Assembly: GCA_002452555.1 (NCBI GenBank)
Contig: DKER01000089.1
Coordinates: forward strand, 21,017-39,851
From: Fidelibacterota bacterium UBA6817
Lineage (GTDB): Bacteria > Fidelibacterota > Fidelibacteria > Fidelibacterales > Fidelibacteraceae
DNA: 18,835 bases
Reading direction: 5' to 3'
In this document: positions 7,260 to 16,557 of the stretch, one piece after another
Numbering within the stretch: position 1 is the first letter of the stretch
Layout of the letters: every line of letters begins with the position of its first letter
Position numbers and translations under genes: made by a program
The notes under the pieces: model-generated
What the model saw: the letters and a program-made list of their open reading frames with translations, nothing else
Told to the model about the DNA's origin: nothing
The model's database searches: none

Positions 7260-9179
7260 ATGGGTAAAATTATTGGAATTGACTTAGGTACAACGAATTC
7301 ATGTATAGCAATCATGGAAGGTGGTGAACCCAAAGTCCTTGTAAACTCTGAAGGCGGCAGAACGACCCCTTCAGTCGTGGCGTTTAAAAAGAATGGAGAG
7401 CGGCTTGTGGGTGCATCTGCAAAACGTCAGGCAATCACCAACCCGACCAATACCATATTTTCTATTAAACGGTTTATGGGACGCCGTTATCAGGAAGTGG
7501 GAACTGAAATTCATGAGGTGCCTTTTAAAGTTGATAAAGGCCCCAATGACGATGTACGGGTCCGGGTGAATGATTCAGTCTATTCTCCTCCGGAAATCAG
7601 CGCCATGGTTTTACAGAAAATGAAACAGATTGCTGAAGAGTATCTTGGAGAAAAAGTAACAGAAGCTGTCATAACGGTTCCTGCCTATTTCAATGACTCA
7701 CAGCGACAGGCAACGAAAGACGCGGGTAAAATAGCAGGCCTTGAGGTAAAAAGAATCATTAATGAACCGACAGCTGCGGCTCTTGCCTATGGCCTTGACC
7801 GGAAAAAGGAAGAGAAAGTTGCCGTATTCGATTTGGGCGGCGGTACTTTTGATATTTCGATTCTGGAAATCGGAGACGGTGTCTTTGAAGTGAAATCAAC
7901 AAACGGCGATACTCATCTCGGAGGAGATGATTTTGATCAGAAACTCATCGAATACCTGGTCAAAGAGTTTAAAAACCAGGAAGGAATTGATATATCCAAA
8001 GATCCAATGGCAATGCAACGGCTGAAAGAAGCAGCGGAGAAAGCAAAAATTGAGTTGTCATCCTCCATGCAGACTGAAATTAATCTGCCCTATTTAACTG
8101 CAGATAATACGGGCCCGAAACATCTGAACCTGACTCTGAGCCGCGCTAAATTTGACCAGCTTACATCTGATCTTGTTGAAAGAACCAAACAACCTTGTCT
8201 CAATGCATTAAAAGATGCAGGATTATCCCACAGCGATATTGATGAAGTTATTCTAGTTGGCGGCTCAACCCGGATACCTGCCGTACAGGATATTGTGAAG
8301 AAAATTTTTAACAAAGAACCCAATAAATCGGTTAATCCGGATGAAGTTGTTGCAGTTGGCGCTGCAATTCAGGGCGGTGTTCTTCAGGGTGATGTGAAAG
8401 ATGTCCTTCTGCTGGATGTTACACCTCTTTCCCTGGGAATTGAAACTTTGGGCGGTGTCTTCACAAAACTCATTGAAAGAAATACGACAATTCCTACCAA
8501 AAAATCTGAAATATTCAGCACAGCTGCCGATAATCAGCCGTCAGTCGAAATTCATGTCCTTCAGGGAGAACGGTCTCAGGCAGCTTACAATAAAACGTTA
8601 GGCCGGTTTATTCTGGACGGAATTCCGCCGGCACCCAGAGGTATTCCTCAGATCGAAGTGACGTTCGACATTGATGCCAACGGTATTCTGAATGTCTCAG
8701 CTAAAGATAAGGCTACGGGAAAGGAACAGAATATCCGCATCGAAGCGTCCAGCGGTTTAACGGATCAGGATATTGAAAAAATGAAACGGGATGCAGAAGC
8801 AAACGCTGCTGAAGATGAAAAATGGAAAAAAATCGTTGAAATGCGGAATCAGGCAGACACACTCATCTATCAGACACGAAAACAGTTTACAGAACTTGGA
8901 GACAAATTGACGGATGACGAGAAAAAACCGGTGGAAGAAGCGCTTAATGAACTTGAAAATGTTAAAGACAGCAATGATCCGGATCTGATCAAAAGTAAAA
9001 TTGATGATGTAACACAGAAAATGATGAAAATCTCAGAGAAACTCTATCAGCATGCCCGTGAGCAGGAAAGCGCCGGAGCAGGAACAGGCCCTGCCGGTGA
9101 TACCCAATCACAGAGTTCATCAGCTGACGGTGAAGAATCTGTTGAAGATGCAGATTTTGAAGTTGTCGATGATAAATAA
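7260..9179 (+). CDS. dnaK: Molecular chaperone DnaK (Hsp70)
   Basis: DnaK is a cytoplasmic ATP-driven chaperone that works with DnaJ and GrpE on unfolded proteins. The 639-residue protein is full length. The nucleotide-binding domain spans about 1-380, with the first phosphate loop at 5-14 (IGIDLGTTNS) and DLGGGTFD at 191-198, where Thr196 matches E. coli Thr199. The hydrophobic linker begins at Asp381 (DVLLLDV). The substrate-binding beta domain follows to about 500, then the helical lid. The tail is rich in Gly, Ser, Gln and acidic residues and ends ADFEVVDDK. A strong AGGAG precedes the start. No hrcA, grpE or dnaJ flanks it here; dnaK appears monocistronic, with 112 nt upstream and a terminator downstream. 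All expected key motifs are present. Confidence 0.98.
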   Translation: MGKIIGIDLGTTNSCIAIMEGGEPKVLVNSEGGRTTPSVVAFKKNGERLVGASAKRQAITNPTNTIFSIKRFMGRRYQEVGTEIHEVPFKVDKGPNDDVRVRVNDSVYSPPEISAMVLQKMKQIAEEYLGEKVTEAVITVPAYFNDSQRQATKDAGKIAGLEVKRIINEPTAAALAYGLDRKKEEKVAVFDLGGGTFDISILEIGDGVFEVKSTNGDTHLGGDDFDQKLIEYLVKEFKNQEGIDISKDPMAMQRLKEAAEKAKIELSSSMQTEINLPYLTADNTGPKHLNLTLSRAKFDQLTSDLVERTKQPCLNALKDAGLSHSDIDEVILVGGSTRIPAVQDIVKKIFNKEPNKSVNPDEVVAVGAAIQGGVLQGDVKDVLLLDVTPLSLGIETLGGVFTKLIERNTTIPTKKSEIFSTAADNQPSVEIHVLQGERSQAAYNKTLGRFILDGIPPAPRGIPQIEVTFDIDANGILNVSAKDKATGKEQNIRIEASSGLTDQDIEKMKRDAEANAAEDEKWKKIVEMRNQADTLIYQTRKQFTELGDKLTDDEKKPVEEALNELENVKDSNDPDLIKSKIDDVTQKMMKISEKLYQHAREQESAGAGTGPAGDTQSQSSSADGEESVEDADFEVVDDK

Positions 9180-9197
9180 ATGTTGAATTTTCAGGCT

Positions 9198-9226
9198 AAA
9201 AGGGCGGATTATCCGCCCTTTTTATT
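9198..9226 (+). terminator. Intrinsic terminator after dnaK
   Basis: AAAAGGGCGGA (9198-9208), loop TTA, then TCCGCCC (9212-9218) runs into TTTTTATTT. This is an 11-bp stem, counting the A-U pairs, with a U tract. It begins 19 nt after the dnaK stop and separates dnaK from tamB. Confidence 0.9.
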
Positions 9227-9276
9227 TACTATTAATTCCTTTTTATTTAGCTTATAAAGATTATGAAGATTGCACA

Positions 9277-12200
9277 ATGAAAGACGTACAACACCACCAT
9301 TACCCCAAAAAAACATTCATACCATTTATCATGGTTTTCCTGATAGGTGTTTTTCTGGTTGTACTCTTTCACCCCCGCATCTGGTTTGGACTGCTTTCTG
9401 ACTATGTAAATGACAGAATAACCCGCAATCTGAATGCCGATCTGAATATTTCAAATGTATACGGGAATTTTAACCGGGCTGTTTTTGTTGATACGTTGAA
9501 CCTCAATAATAAACAGGGACAGTTTAATGTTAAGGTGGATTTCTTGTCTGTTCACTATCAGAATATACTGAAACTGGCTGTTACACGCTCTGTTGATTCG
9601 TTGACATTGATTAATCCTGTATTTACTGCTGCGTTTAACAACGATAGAAATCCGGATACAAGGAGAGATCTTGATCTTGAAAAAATTCTTGCCGCACTTC
9701 CCTCGATTAATATTGAAAATCTGATCATTCAAAACGGGATCTATATTAATGACAATGGTCTGAACGAAGAATATATGGCTCAAAATATTAACGGGAGTAT
9801 TCATCTGAATTTTAAAGGTGGAAAACGCATTCTTGAAGTTCGTTCTCTATCCCTTAAACCGATGGATCAGGATAATGAAATCGACATCACTGCAATGACT
9901 CTGACGCATGCCAACAGATTGTTGAAAATTCAGGATTTATCCTTTAACTATAAAGATATCCCTGTTATGTTTTCCGGAAAGCTTCAGACCAACCCGGATC
10001 TTCCGTTTAAAGGAGAAATGACAGCACAAAAGATCAGACCGTCTCGCTGGATCCCTGAGTTTGAAAAATATCCTGATGATATTGTTGATGTTTTTATTTC
10101 CATATCCGGCAATCCTGACCATATACGAAGTGATTTCCGGATACAGGGTGTTTTATTTGACGAAATTATTGATAAACTGGAGGGAAGTATCCGGTATATT
10201 CCTCCTGCAGTTGAAATAAACAGACTCGTTATGAAAAATACATTGATTGAAACTGTCCTGGATCGGCTGACTTATAATAATCGCAATTTTACTGTTCGAC
10301 TGGATATTCAAAAGCTGAATTATCCTTTTCATAGCCCCCTGATTTCTGATCGAACAGTTAAAGGCGAAATCAGCAGTTCAGGATTATTTCCCGATTCTGT
10401 GGTTGTTCAATATCATCTCGCTGATTATAACCAAAATTCATCTGATTATATAAACGGTTCGATTCTTTATAAGGATCAAGACTTGATTCTGATAGACACA
10501 AACACAGTCCATTTTATGGGGGCGAACCTGTTTCTTCTGGGCCGTGTTGATAAACTCTCGGATTTCAATCTTCGGTTCAATTTAAAAGCGAATGACGTTA
10601 ATTCGATCCCTTTAAACAATAAAAATATCAGCATTAACAGTATGAACGTTCAGGGACGTTTAAAAGGTCCGGTTGAAGATCCGAATATTTCTTTGATTTA
10701 TCTCTTTAATAATACCTCATATGACCGGTATTCTCTGCTCAGAGCCCGGGGAGCTGCATCGGTCGATCACATCAGATCAGAACCTTCCGGTGATATGTAT
10801 ATTGATTTTTCTGAACTTTATGCCGGTTCGACTCTTTTTGAACAGGGGGGAAGTTTTTTAGAATTTCTGGATGATACCATTCTTATCAGTTCTTTCAGTC
10901 TCAGATCAGGAGATAACCGGATGGAGCTGGTTGGGAAATTCACACTTGACAGTACATTTATTATTGATGAATTTGCAGCCAGCCTGAAAGGGAATAATGT
11001 TAGAATGGAACATCCCTTTCACCTTACAATTAAAAAAGATGCGATTAACAGCAGTCCACTGAATCTTACATTCAATGACGGCTCTTTGATTGGACAGGGA
11101 AAATGGGATGGTAAGGAGAATTTTAATGTATCCCTTAAAGGCCAGAATCTGGATATATCTGATCTGTTTTCAATACAGGAATCATATACTGATTTTGATG
11201 GAAAATTAACTTTTAACATGTCTGCAAAAGGCAGCACTGAAGATCCGGATATTAATCTTCAGTTCAACATAGACAATTTCCGCTGGGATAACAGCACTTT
11301 TCAGCAAATCGCGGGCAAAATGACGTTTATTGATTCAACTCTTCTGGTTGATAAAGCAGAGATTCGCCAGAGTAAATTTAATTATATTAATTCTTTTGGC
11401 CGTTTTCCTCTTGCATTAAGCTTTAATGATGGCATGGAGTTCACATTGCCGGTCAATCAACCCTTTATGATGACGAGCAGCTTCAACCAATTTAATCTTG
11501 AAAGTTTGGACCGGCTGATCGGGAAAAACCTGAAGATCAGAGGCCTTACCGATGGGATTTTTAAAGCAGAAGGATTTTATAACGATCCGGATATGAATAT
11601 TAATCTAACGACTCAGGATGCAGGAATATCCCGCTTTTCTTTTAACAATATCTTATCGCAATTAAGTTATCATGATAAAAAAGTCAACATCAATACCATA
11701 AATCTCAAAAATGAAAGCGGACTTTACTCGGTGAAAGGATTTATTCCTGTTGATCTTCGACTGCAACCTGCAGGTCAAAGAATATCTATTGTAGATTCCC
11801 TCTTTATTCAAATTGACGGAAACGATAATAAATTATCCCTATTGGAACCAATTTTAAAAGTTCTTGATAATTCGGAAGGATCTTATTCGACGTCTGTCGT
11901 TATTAGGGGTATTCCCGGAGAACTGGAAAAAAGCGGTTATTTAAAAGCATCAAACGGAACACTGACCCTGGACAATGTTATGAATCCTGTTACGAATGTT
12001 AACGGCACAATTGAACTGGATAATAATATGCTGAATCTTTCTCTGAAGGGGAATATGATAAAATCCGATAGCCGTTTCTTTCGAATTGTCAGACCTTCAA
12101 CGCCCAAAAATAACGTTATTTTAACAGGTACTATTAACATTGAAGAGATTCTTCATCCGGTTCTGGATCTCAACCTGACAGGAAATAGCTTATATCTGCA

Positions 12201-13086
12201 TACGCTGAATGATCGTATTGAAGCTGTCGGTGATGGCGACATCCGGCTCAGCGGAAGAGATACTCTTAGAGCAGAAGGACAGTTTGCCATGAAAGAAGGA
12301 CTTCTGAACTTTAATTTCAGGCGTCCTGTTGTCAGGATTGATAACCCGAACAGAACCCGTGAATTTGAGTATATTCTGGAAATTCCTATCGATAAAAATG
12401 TATTTTTACGGAATGATTTAATTGATGCAGAACTGGAAGGGACGATCGTTCTTGAAAAACGTGCCGGTGAAACTCAGATCATGTCCGGAAATTTGTATGT
12501 TCGTTCCGGGAAATTCTATTATTACAGTGCCATTTTTGATATTGAATCAGGTCAGATCGTCTTTGACCCGTACGCCAATAATATTACTCTTGACTTTCGC
12601 GCCGTAACGCCTGTGATGAACGGAACAAACAATGTAATTGCCACGCTGACCGGTGATATTGATAAACCGGCCATTGAACTGAGCGATGAAAGGAATATGT
12701 TTGTAACCCAGGGTGAAATCATACAGCTCCTGACCACAGGGACAGTAGGAAGCGGACAGTTTGTTACGGGTGCTGCCCAGAATTATCTGGAAGCTGTTTT
12801 TGAAAAGGAATTGGAACGGACAGCCAGTGAATGGGGAGGCTTTAACCGTGTAGACCTTAAAACCCGCGGCTCACTTTTTGAAAACACAAATCTTGACAGT
12901 GTATCAATCCTCCTGGAAAGACGGATTGGCAAGGATCTGTATTTGAGCTATGAACAAGCTTTAAATAATAACAATGCAAACAGAAATATAGAATTGGAAT
13001 ATCGATTAAACAGAAACGCATCCATCATAAGCGCTGCAGACGATGAAAGTGTCTCGTTTTCATACAGGATTCGGTTCCAGTATTAA
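9277..13086 (+). CDS. tamB: TamB / AsmA-like translocation and assembly module protein (DUF490)
   Basis: This is a 1269-residue periplasm-spanning protein anchored in the inner membrane. TamB-family proteins form long beta-taco grooves implicated in moving phospholipid to the outer membrane and in barrel assembly with an Omp85 partner. A short basic N-terminus with three His is followed by one TM segment at about 13-31 (FIPFIMVFLIGVFLVVLF). The rest is repetitive beta-strand-rich sequence with many Asn/Asp turns and recurring amphipathic strands. The final third fits the DUF490 domain: residues near 1123 (LTGDIDKPAIELS), FVTQGEIIQLLTTG, then SVSILLERRIGKDLYLSYEQ. The chosen ATG lies 51 nt after the dnaK terminator; an earlier ATG at 9263 stops after five codons. 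The Shine-Dalgarno is weak. The Omp85 gene begins 10 nt after the stop, supporting a TamA-TamB-like pair. Confidence 0.9.
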   Translation: MKDVQHHHYPKKTFIPFIMVFLIGVFLVVLFHPRIWFGLLSDYVNDRITRNLNADLNISNVYGNFNRAVFVDTLNLNNKQGQFNVKVDFLSVHYQNILKLAVTRSVDSLTLINPVFTAAFNNDRNPDTRRDLDLEKILAALPSINIENLIIQNGIYINDNGLNEEYMAQNINGSIHLNFKGGKRILEVRSLSLKPMDQDNEIDITAMTLTHANRLLKIQDLSFNYKDIPVMFSGKLQTNPDLPFKGEMTAQKIRPSRWIPEFEKYPDDIVDVFISISGNPDHIRSDFRIQGVLFDEIIDKLEGSIRYIPPAVEINRLVMKNTLIETVLDRLTYNNRNFTVRLDIQKLNYPFHSPLISDRTVKGEISSSGLFPDSVVVQYHLADYNQNSSDYINGSILYKDQDLILIDTNTVHFMGANLFLLGRVDKLSDFNLRFNLKANDVNSIPLNNKNISINSMNVQGRLKGPVEDPNISLIYLFNNTSYDRYSLLRARGAASVDHIRSEPSGDMYIDFSELYAGSTLFEQGGSFLEFLDDTILISSFSLRSGDNRMELVGKFTLDSTFIIDEFAASLKGNNVRMEHPFHLTIKKDAINSSPLNLTFNDGSLIGQGKWDGKENFNVSLKGQNLDISDLFSIQESYTDFDGKLTFNMSAKGSTEDPDINLQFNIDNFRWDNSTFQQIAGKMTFIDSTLLVDKAEIRQSKFNYINSFGRFPLALSFNDGMEFTLPVNQPFMMTSSFNQFNLESLDRLIGKNLKIRGLTDGIFKAEGFYNDPDMNINLTTQDAGISRFSFNNILSQLSYHDKKVNINTINLKNESGLYSVKGFIPVDLRLQPAGQRISIVDSLFIQIDGNDNKLSLLEPILKVLDNSEGSYSTSVVIRGIPGELEKSGYLKASNGTLTLDNVMNPVTNVNGTIELDNNMLNLSLKGNMIKSDSRFFRIVRPSTPKNNVILTGTINIEEILHPVLDLNLTGNSLYLHTLNDRIEAVGDGDIRLSGRDTLRAEGQFAMKEGLLNFNFRRPVVRIDNPNRTREFEYILEIPIDKNVFLRNDLIDAELEGTIVLEKRAGETQIMSGNLYVRSGKFYYYSAIFDIESGQIVFDPYANNITLDFRAVTPVMNGTNNVIATLTGDIDKPAIELSDERNMFVTQGEIIQLLTTGTVGSGQFVTGAAQNYLEAVFEKELERTASEWGGFNRVDLKTRGSLFENTNLDSVSILLERRIGKDLYLSYEQALNNNNANRNIELEYRLNRNASIISAADDESVSFSYRIRFQY

Positions 13087-13096
13087 GGTAAACTTC

Positions 13097-14956
13097 GTGA
13101 AAAAATTTTCATATACTGCCATAACCCTGTTTTTTGTCTGTTTCCCGTCACTGATCCATGCTTCGAATTTAAAATTCGATAATAAAATTGTTAATGAAGT
13201 CCATTTCAACGGGAATGAATTTTTCTCCGACAGACAGCTTAATGCCATCATATCTACCCGTTCTTCGGGAATTTTAAGAAAAAGACACCTTTTCAATTCC
13301 AGGGTTCTCACGCGGGATCTGAACGAAATTCAAAGAAATTACTATGCTGAAGGATTTCTGGAATGTGAAATCATGGATTCAGTTATCGTAAATGAAAAAG
13401 AGCGCGTTCTTGTATTTATTCGTATTAATGAAGGTCCGCGATTTTATGTTGATCGCGTATCTGTTTCAGGAAATACACTGATTACGGATAAACGAATACT
13501 GTCACTTCTGAATATTCAAAAGGGACAGGTTTTCAAACCCTATGATTTTCAACAAGGGCTGCAGGCTGCCCGGGATGAATACGGAAAAATTGGCCGGCCC
13601 TTTGTTGATATTCAGGAGAATATCGTTCAGGATGTTATGATGGAAATTGATCTTTATATCAATGAAGATCAAATTTACCGGATAAACCAGGTTGAAGTTA
13701 CAGGAAACAACCTTGTAAAAGAAAAGACCATCCGTAAAGAAATAATTGTTAAGGATGATGAGATTTTCAACCTTGACAGAATCAAGAAAACCCGTCTGCA
13801 TATTTTTGAACTTGGCATGTTTAACAGTGTGAATATTATACCGGTTAACAGAAACCCGGACAGTCTTGAGGTTGATCTTAGGATTCGTGTTTCCGAATCA
13901 TTGCCCCGACGCTGGGATGCCAATGTTGGCGTTCGCCAGGGACGAATTGCCGAATTAAATCAAACCTACTTATTCACACAGGTTGACTGGCTTCACAAAA
14001 ACATGTTTCAACAAGCCCGGCGTTTTCAAATAAAAGGAAATTTTGGTATTGTGTGGGATCAGGAACAATTTTTCAGGAACAGTTCACCCTCTTATGGCGT
14101 GGATATGTCCTATACACACCCGAGAATTTTTTCGCTGAGGTTTCCGACAACATTCAAATTGTATTATAACAAGGATATATACTCACCGTTTACACAAAAT
14201 ATTGCTGAGAATGATGAATTGATTACAACCGGAGCCGAAATATCGTCACTCTGGAAGCTGGAACGTAAACTGCAGGCTATCGGAAGTTTTTCTGTCAGAA
14301 GTATCGAAAGTATTTTATCGGAAGAAAAAACCGAAATTCAACGGCGTTTCGCTTTTCAAATTCGCTTTGATAATCGGGATAACTTTCTTTATCCGGGACG
14401 CGGATGGAATATGGGAGCCGATTTTCAAGTTGTTAAGGGTATTTCCGGAAGTCCTGCTGATTATTATGGGTGGAATACATCTGCCAGTCATTATGTAACT
14501 CTTTTTAGACGCCTGGTTCTTGCGACACGATTAGAAGCTGGACACATAACAAACCGTGCAGACCTTGCCCCTTTGGTGATCATGTATCGTATGGGGACGG
14601 AAAACACGGTCCGCGGCTGGTCCCAATCCATTGGAAGAGAGTTTCTAACACCGGATAAACTTGCAATTTATGCGGATTATGCAAAATTATTGGGAAACGT
14701 TGAATTTCGTTTATCTCTGCCAAAAAATTTCGGTATTGAATTCTTTTTGGATGCCGGACAATTGGAGCATAAACTGGGTAGACTCGGGAATCCCGGTGAT
14801 TTGTATATCAGTGCGGGACCGGGCTTGATGTACAATACATTTATTGGTCCCATACGACTTGAATTCCCCTTTGTGGTGCAGGATCCTTCCGGAAAGTTTA
14901 AAACCGGCGAACAACCGGAACGACATTTTATTATCGCTCTTTTATTTGCTTTCTGA
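13097..14956 (+). CDS. Omp85-family outer membrane protein with three POTRA domains (TamA/BamA-like)
   Basis: This outer membrane insertase-type beta barrel has 619 residues from GTG at 13097. The signal peptide is residues 1-22 (KK, hydrophobic core, LIHA, then SN). POTRA1 covers about 31-113 (VNEVHFNGNEFFSD), POTRA2 about 116-191 (YVDRVSVSGNTLITDKRI) and POTRA3 about 194-266 (INQVEVTGNNLVKEKTI). The barrel spans about 270-619, with FDNRDNFLYPGRGW at 424-437, the Omp85 loop-6 motif VRGW at 505-508, and a terminal aromatic strand ending ALLFAF. The GTG start is chosen because AAGG at 13085-13088 is 8 nt upstream and the signal peptide starts there. An ATG at 13043 inside tamB would bury the signal peptide 18 residues in. 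Three POTRAs and the tamB neighbour favour TamA; BamA proper usually has five. Confidence 0.9.
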   Translation: MKKFSYTAITLFFVCFPSLIHASNLKFDNKIVNEVHFNGNEFFSDRQLNAIISTRSSGILRKRHLFNSRVLTRDLNEIQRNYYAEGFLECEIMDSVIVNEKERVLVFIRINEGPRFYVDRVSVSGNTLITDKRILSLLNIQKGQVFKPYDFQQGLQAARDEYGKIGRPFVDIQENIVQDVMMEIDLYINEDQIYRINQVEVTGNNLVKEKTIRKEIIVKDDEIFNLDRIKKTRLHIFELGMFNSVNIIPVNRNPDSLEVDLRIRVSESLPRRWDANVGVRQGRIAELNQTYLFTQVDWLHKNMFQQARRFQIKGNFGIVWDQEQFFRNSSPSYGVDMSYTHPRIFSLRFPTTFKLYYNKDIYSPFTQNIAENDELITTGAEISSLWKLERKLQAIGSFSVRSIESILSEEKTEIQRRFAFQIRFDNRDNFLYPGRGWNMGADFQVVKGISGSPADYYGWNTSASHYVTLFRRLVLATRLEAGHITNRADLAPLVIMYRMGTENTVRGWSQSIGREFLTPDKLAIYADYAKLLGNVEFRLSLPKNFGIEFFLDAGQLEHKLGRLGNPGDLYISAGPGLMYNTFIGPIRLEFPFVVQDPSGKFKTGEQPERHFIIALLFAF

Positions 14957-14957
14957 T

Positions 14958-14987
14958 TTCCTTAATATTCGGAACAAAATTAAGGAA
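14958..14987. repeat. 9-bp inverted repeat after the Omp85 gene
   Basis: TTCCTTAAT (14958-14966) and ATTAAGGAA (14979-14987) are perfect inverted repeats around a 12-nt spacer, directly after the Omp85 stop. No U tract follows, so it is a poor intrinsic terminator. It may be an operator or an mRNA 3'-end hairpin. Confidence 0.5.
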
Positions 14988-15017
14988 GTAAACTATAAAA
15001 ACCGTATTGTCCGGACA
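14971..15017 (+). promoter_or_regulatory. Weak candidate promoter and palindrome before TPR-MoxR cluster
   Basis: TATAAA at 14994-14999 is a good -10-like hexamer; GGAACA at 14971-14976, 17 nt upstream, is a poor -35. The perfect 10-bp palindrome TGTCCGGACA at 15008-15017 would sit at the predicted transcription start, a common operator position. The gap between genes is 84 nt, longer than any inside the neighbouring operons, which favours a promoter here. Confidence 0.25.
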
Positions 15018-15040
15018 TTAACTTGAGTGAGAGGGAAAAT

Positions 15041-15562
15041 ATGAAAAAAATGCTGCCAATCCTTTTGGTTCTGATCATTATTGCCGCTTCTTGTGACAGG
15101 CGGGGACCTGATCAATTGCTTGAAGATGCTGAAGTGAATATTACACAAAATAAATTTGATGATGCCGTGAAAGATCTGGAAAAACTGGTCAATAAATACC
15201 CGGATCATGAAAAGGCAGTTCAAACATCGTACCGTATTGCTGAATTGCATATGAATAAACGGCAGGATCTTGATGCTGCCATCGTATCATTTAAAAAAGC
15301 CGCCAATACATTTCCGAATTCGGAAGTCGGACCTAAAGCATGCTTTATGGCCGGGTTTCTGCTTGCCAATAATACGGACAGGCTGGATGAAGCGAAAACA
15401 ACCTATGAGAAATTTTTAAAAAGTTATCCGGATCATGAGTTGAAAATTGCCGTTGAGTTCGAACTGGAAAATCTGGGAAAACCCCTGGACAATATCCCCC
15501 AGTTAAAACCAATTCTGGAAGATGACAGTAATTTGAGAGAAAATCGGACACTTGGGAAATGA
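15041..15562 (+). CDS. TPR-repeat lipoprotein, BamD/YbgF-like size class
   Basis: This is a predicted periplasmic lipoprotein of 173 residues. A lipoprotein signal peptide (MKKMLPILLVLIIIAAS) precedes Cys18, the likely lipidation site; the lipobox AAS-C is slightly atypical. The rest is helical, with TPR-like repeats near 25-56, 62-95 and 100-133, each carrying A/Y/P signatures such as KYPDHEKA and SYPDHELK. The motif spacing resembles the TPRs of BamD and YbgF/CpoB, but the protein is shorter than BamD (about 245 residues), so no specific function is assigned. The ATG at 15041 is preferred over an in-frame TTG at 15023 because GAGGGA sits just upstream. The stop is 1 nt before the moxR ATG, so it belongs to the MoxR cluster. 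The residue after Cys is Asp19. Confidence 0.75.
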   Translation: MKKMLPILLVLIIIAASCDRRGPDQLLEDAEVNITQNKFDDAVKDLEKLVNKYPDHEKAVQTSYRIAELHMNKRQDLDAAIVSFKKAANTFPNSEVGPKACFMAGFLLANNTDRLDEAKTTYEKFLKSYPDHELKIAVEFELENLGKPLDNIPQLKPILEDDSNLRENRTLGK

Positions 15563-15563
15563 A

Positions 15564-16556
15564 ATGGACTTTAATATTCAACTTTTGAACAAACAGATTC
15601 AAAAAGAGAGTGAATTTATTGATGATATCGTAACCGAGTTGCATAAAGTAATTATCGGGCAGGATATCATGATTCGCCGGCTATTAACCGGACTGTTATC
15701 GGACGGACATATTTTACTGGAAGGCGTACCGGGGCTGGCAAAAACATTAGCGGTCAACTCTTTAGCTAAAACGATCAACACAGTTTTTCATCGTATACAA
15801 TTCACACCGGATCTTTTGCCTGCTGATCTGATTGGGACATTGATTTATAATCAAAAAGCGTCCACGTTTGAAGTTAAAAAAGGTCCGATTTTTGCAAATA
15901 TTATTCTTGCTGATGAGATCAACCGATCACCGGCTAAAGTTCAGTCAGCCCTTCTGGAAGCAATGCAGGAAAGACAAGTGACGATTGGTGATCAATCCTA
16001 TAAACTTGATGACCCGTTTTTGGTTCTGGCAACGCAAAATCCGATTGAGCAGGAGGGAACCTATCCGCTTCCTGAAGCTCAGGTAGACCGGTTTATGCTG
16101 AAAATCCGCGTGAGCTATCCTGAAAAAGATGAAGAGATGAAAATTCTCGATCTCATGACAGGTTCCAAAGCTCCCAAAGACGTGAAACCGGTTGTCTCGC
16201 CTGAACAGATAATCAAAGCAAAAGAGGTTGTCCGCAGCATATATGTAGACGAAAAAATTCATACGTATGTGACAGATATCGTTTTTGCCACACGTTTTCC
16301 GGACAAATACGGATTACCCCAGTTGAAGCCTTTAATTGATTTTGGGGCGTCTCCCAGGGCTTCCATCAATCTTGTGAATGCAGCAAAAGCAAATGCATTT
16401 CTGGATCATCGCGGATATGTTACACCCGAAGATATTCAGGAATTGGGTGCCGATGTCCTCCGGCACAGGATTATACCTTCCTTTGAGGCTGAAGCCGAAG
16501 AAATAACCGTAGAAGATATGATCCGCAATGTTTTCGATGTAATACCTGTACCTTAA
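15564..16556 (+). CDS. MoxR-family AAA+ ATPase
   Basis: MoxR ATPases are cytoplasmic chaperone-like AAA+ proteins that usually act with VWA-domain partners encoded next door. The 330-residue protein has the MoxR-type Walker A GVPGLAKT at 54-61, Walker B ILADEINR at 114-121, sensor 1 Asn159 in ATQNPIEQEGTYPLPEAQ, an arginine-finger candidate Arg176 (VDRF), and the sensor-2 region GASPRAS with Arg265. Length is typical. The ATG at 15564 lies 1 nt after the lipoprotein stop, with GGGA upstream; an in-frame TTG at 15552 overlaps that gene and is less likely. The DUF58 gene starts 1 nt after the stop, the classic MoxR-DUF58 pairing. Confidence 0.93.
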   Translation: MDFNIQLLNKQIQKESEFIDDIVTELHKVIIGQDIMIRRLLTGLLSDGHILLEGVPGLAKTLAVNSLAKTINTVFHRIQFTPDLLPADLIGTLIYNQKASTFEVKKGPIFANIILADEINRSPAKVQSALLEAMQERQVTIGDQSYKLDDPFLVLATQNPIEQEGTYPLPEAQVDRFMLKIRVSYPEKDEEMKILDLMTGSKAPKDVKPVVSPEQIIKAKEVVRSIYVDEKIHTYVTDIVFATRFPDKYGLPQLKPLIDFGASPRASINLVNAAKANAFLDHRGYVTPEDIQELGADVLRHRIIPSFEAEAEEITVEDMIRNVFDVIPVP

Positions 16557-16557
16557 T

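Noticed and set aside
9229..9276. tamB promoter at TATAAA 9253-9258
   Set aside because: The -10-like hexamer is good but nothing resembling a -35 lies 16-18 nt upstream; it is too weak to annotate although a promoter is expected after the dnaK terminator.
13043..13096. ATG start for the Omp85 gene inside tamB
   Set aside because: It would put 18 residues ahead of a clear signal peptide; GTG 13097 has AAGG at good spacing and the KK-hydrophobic start.
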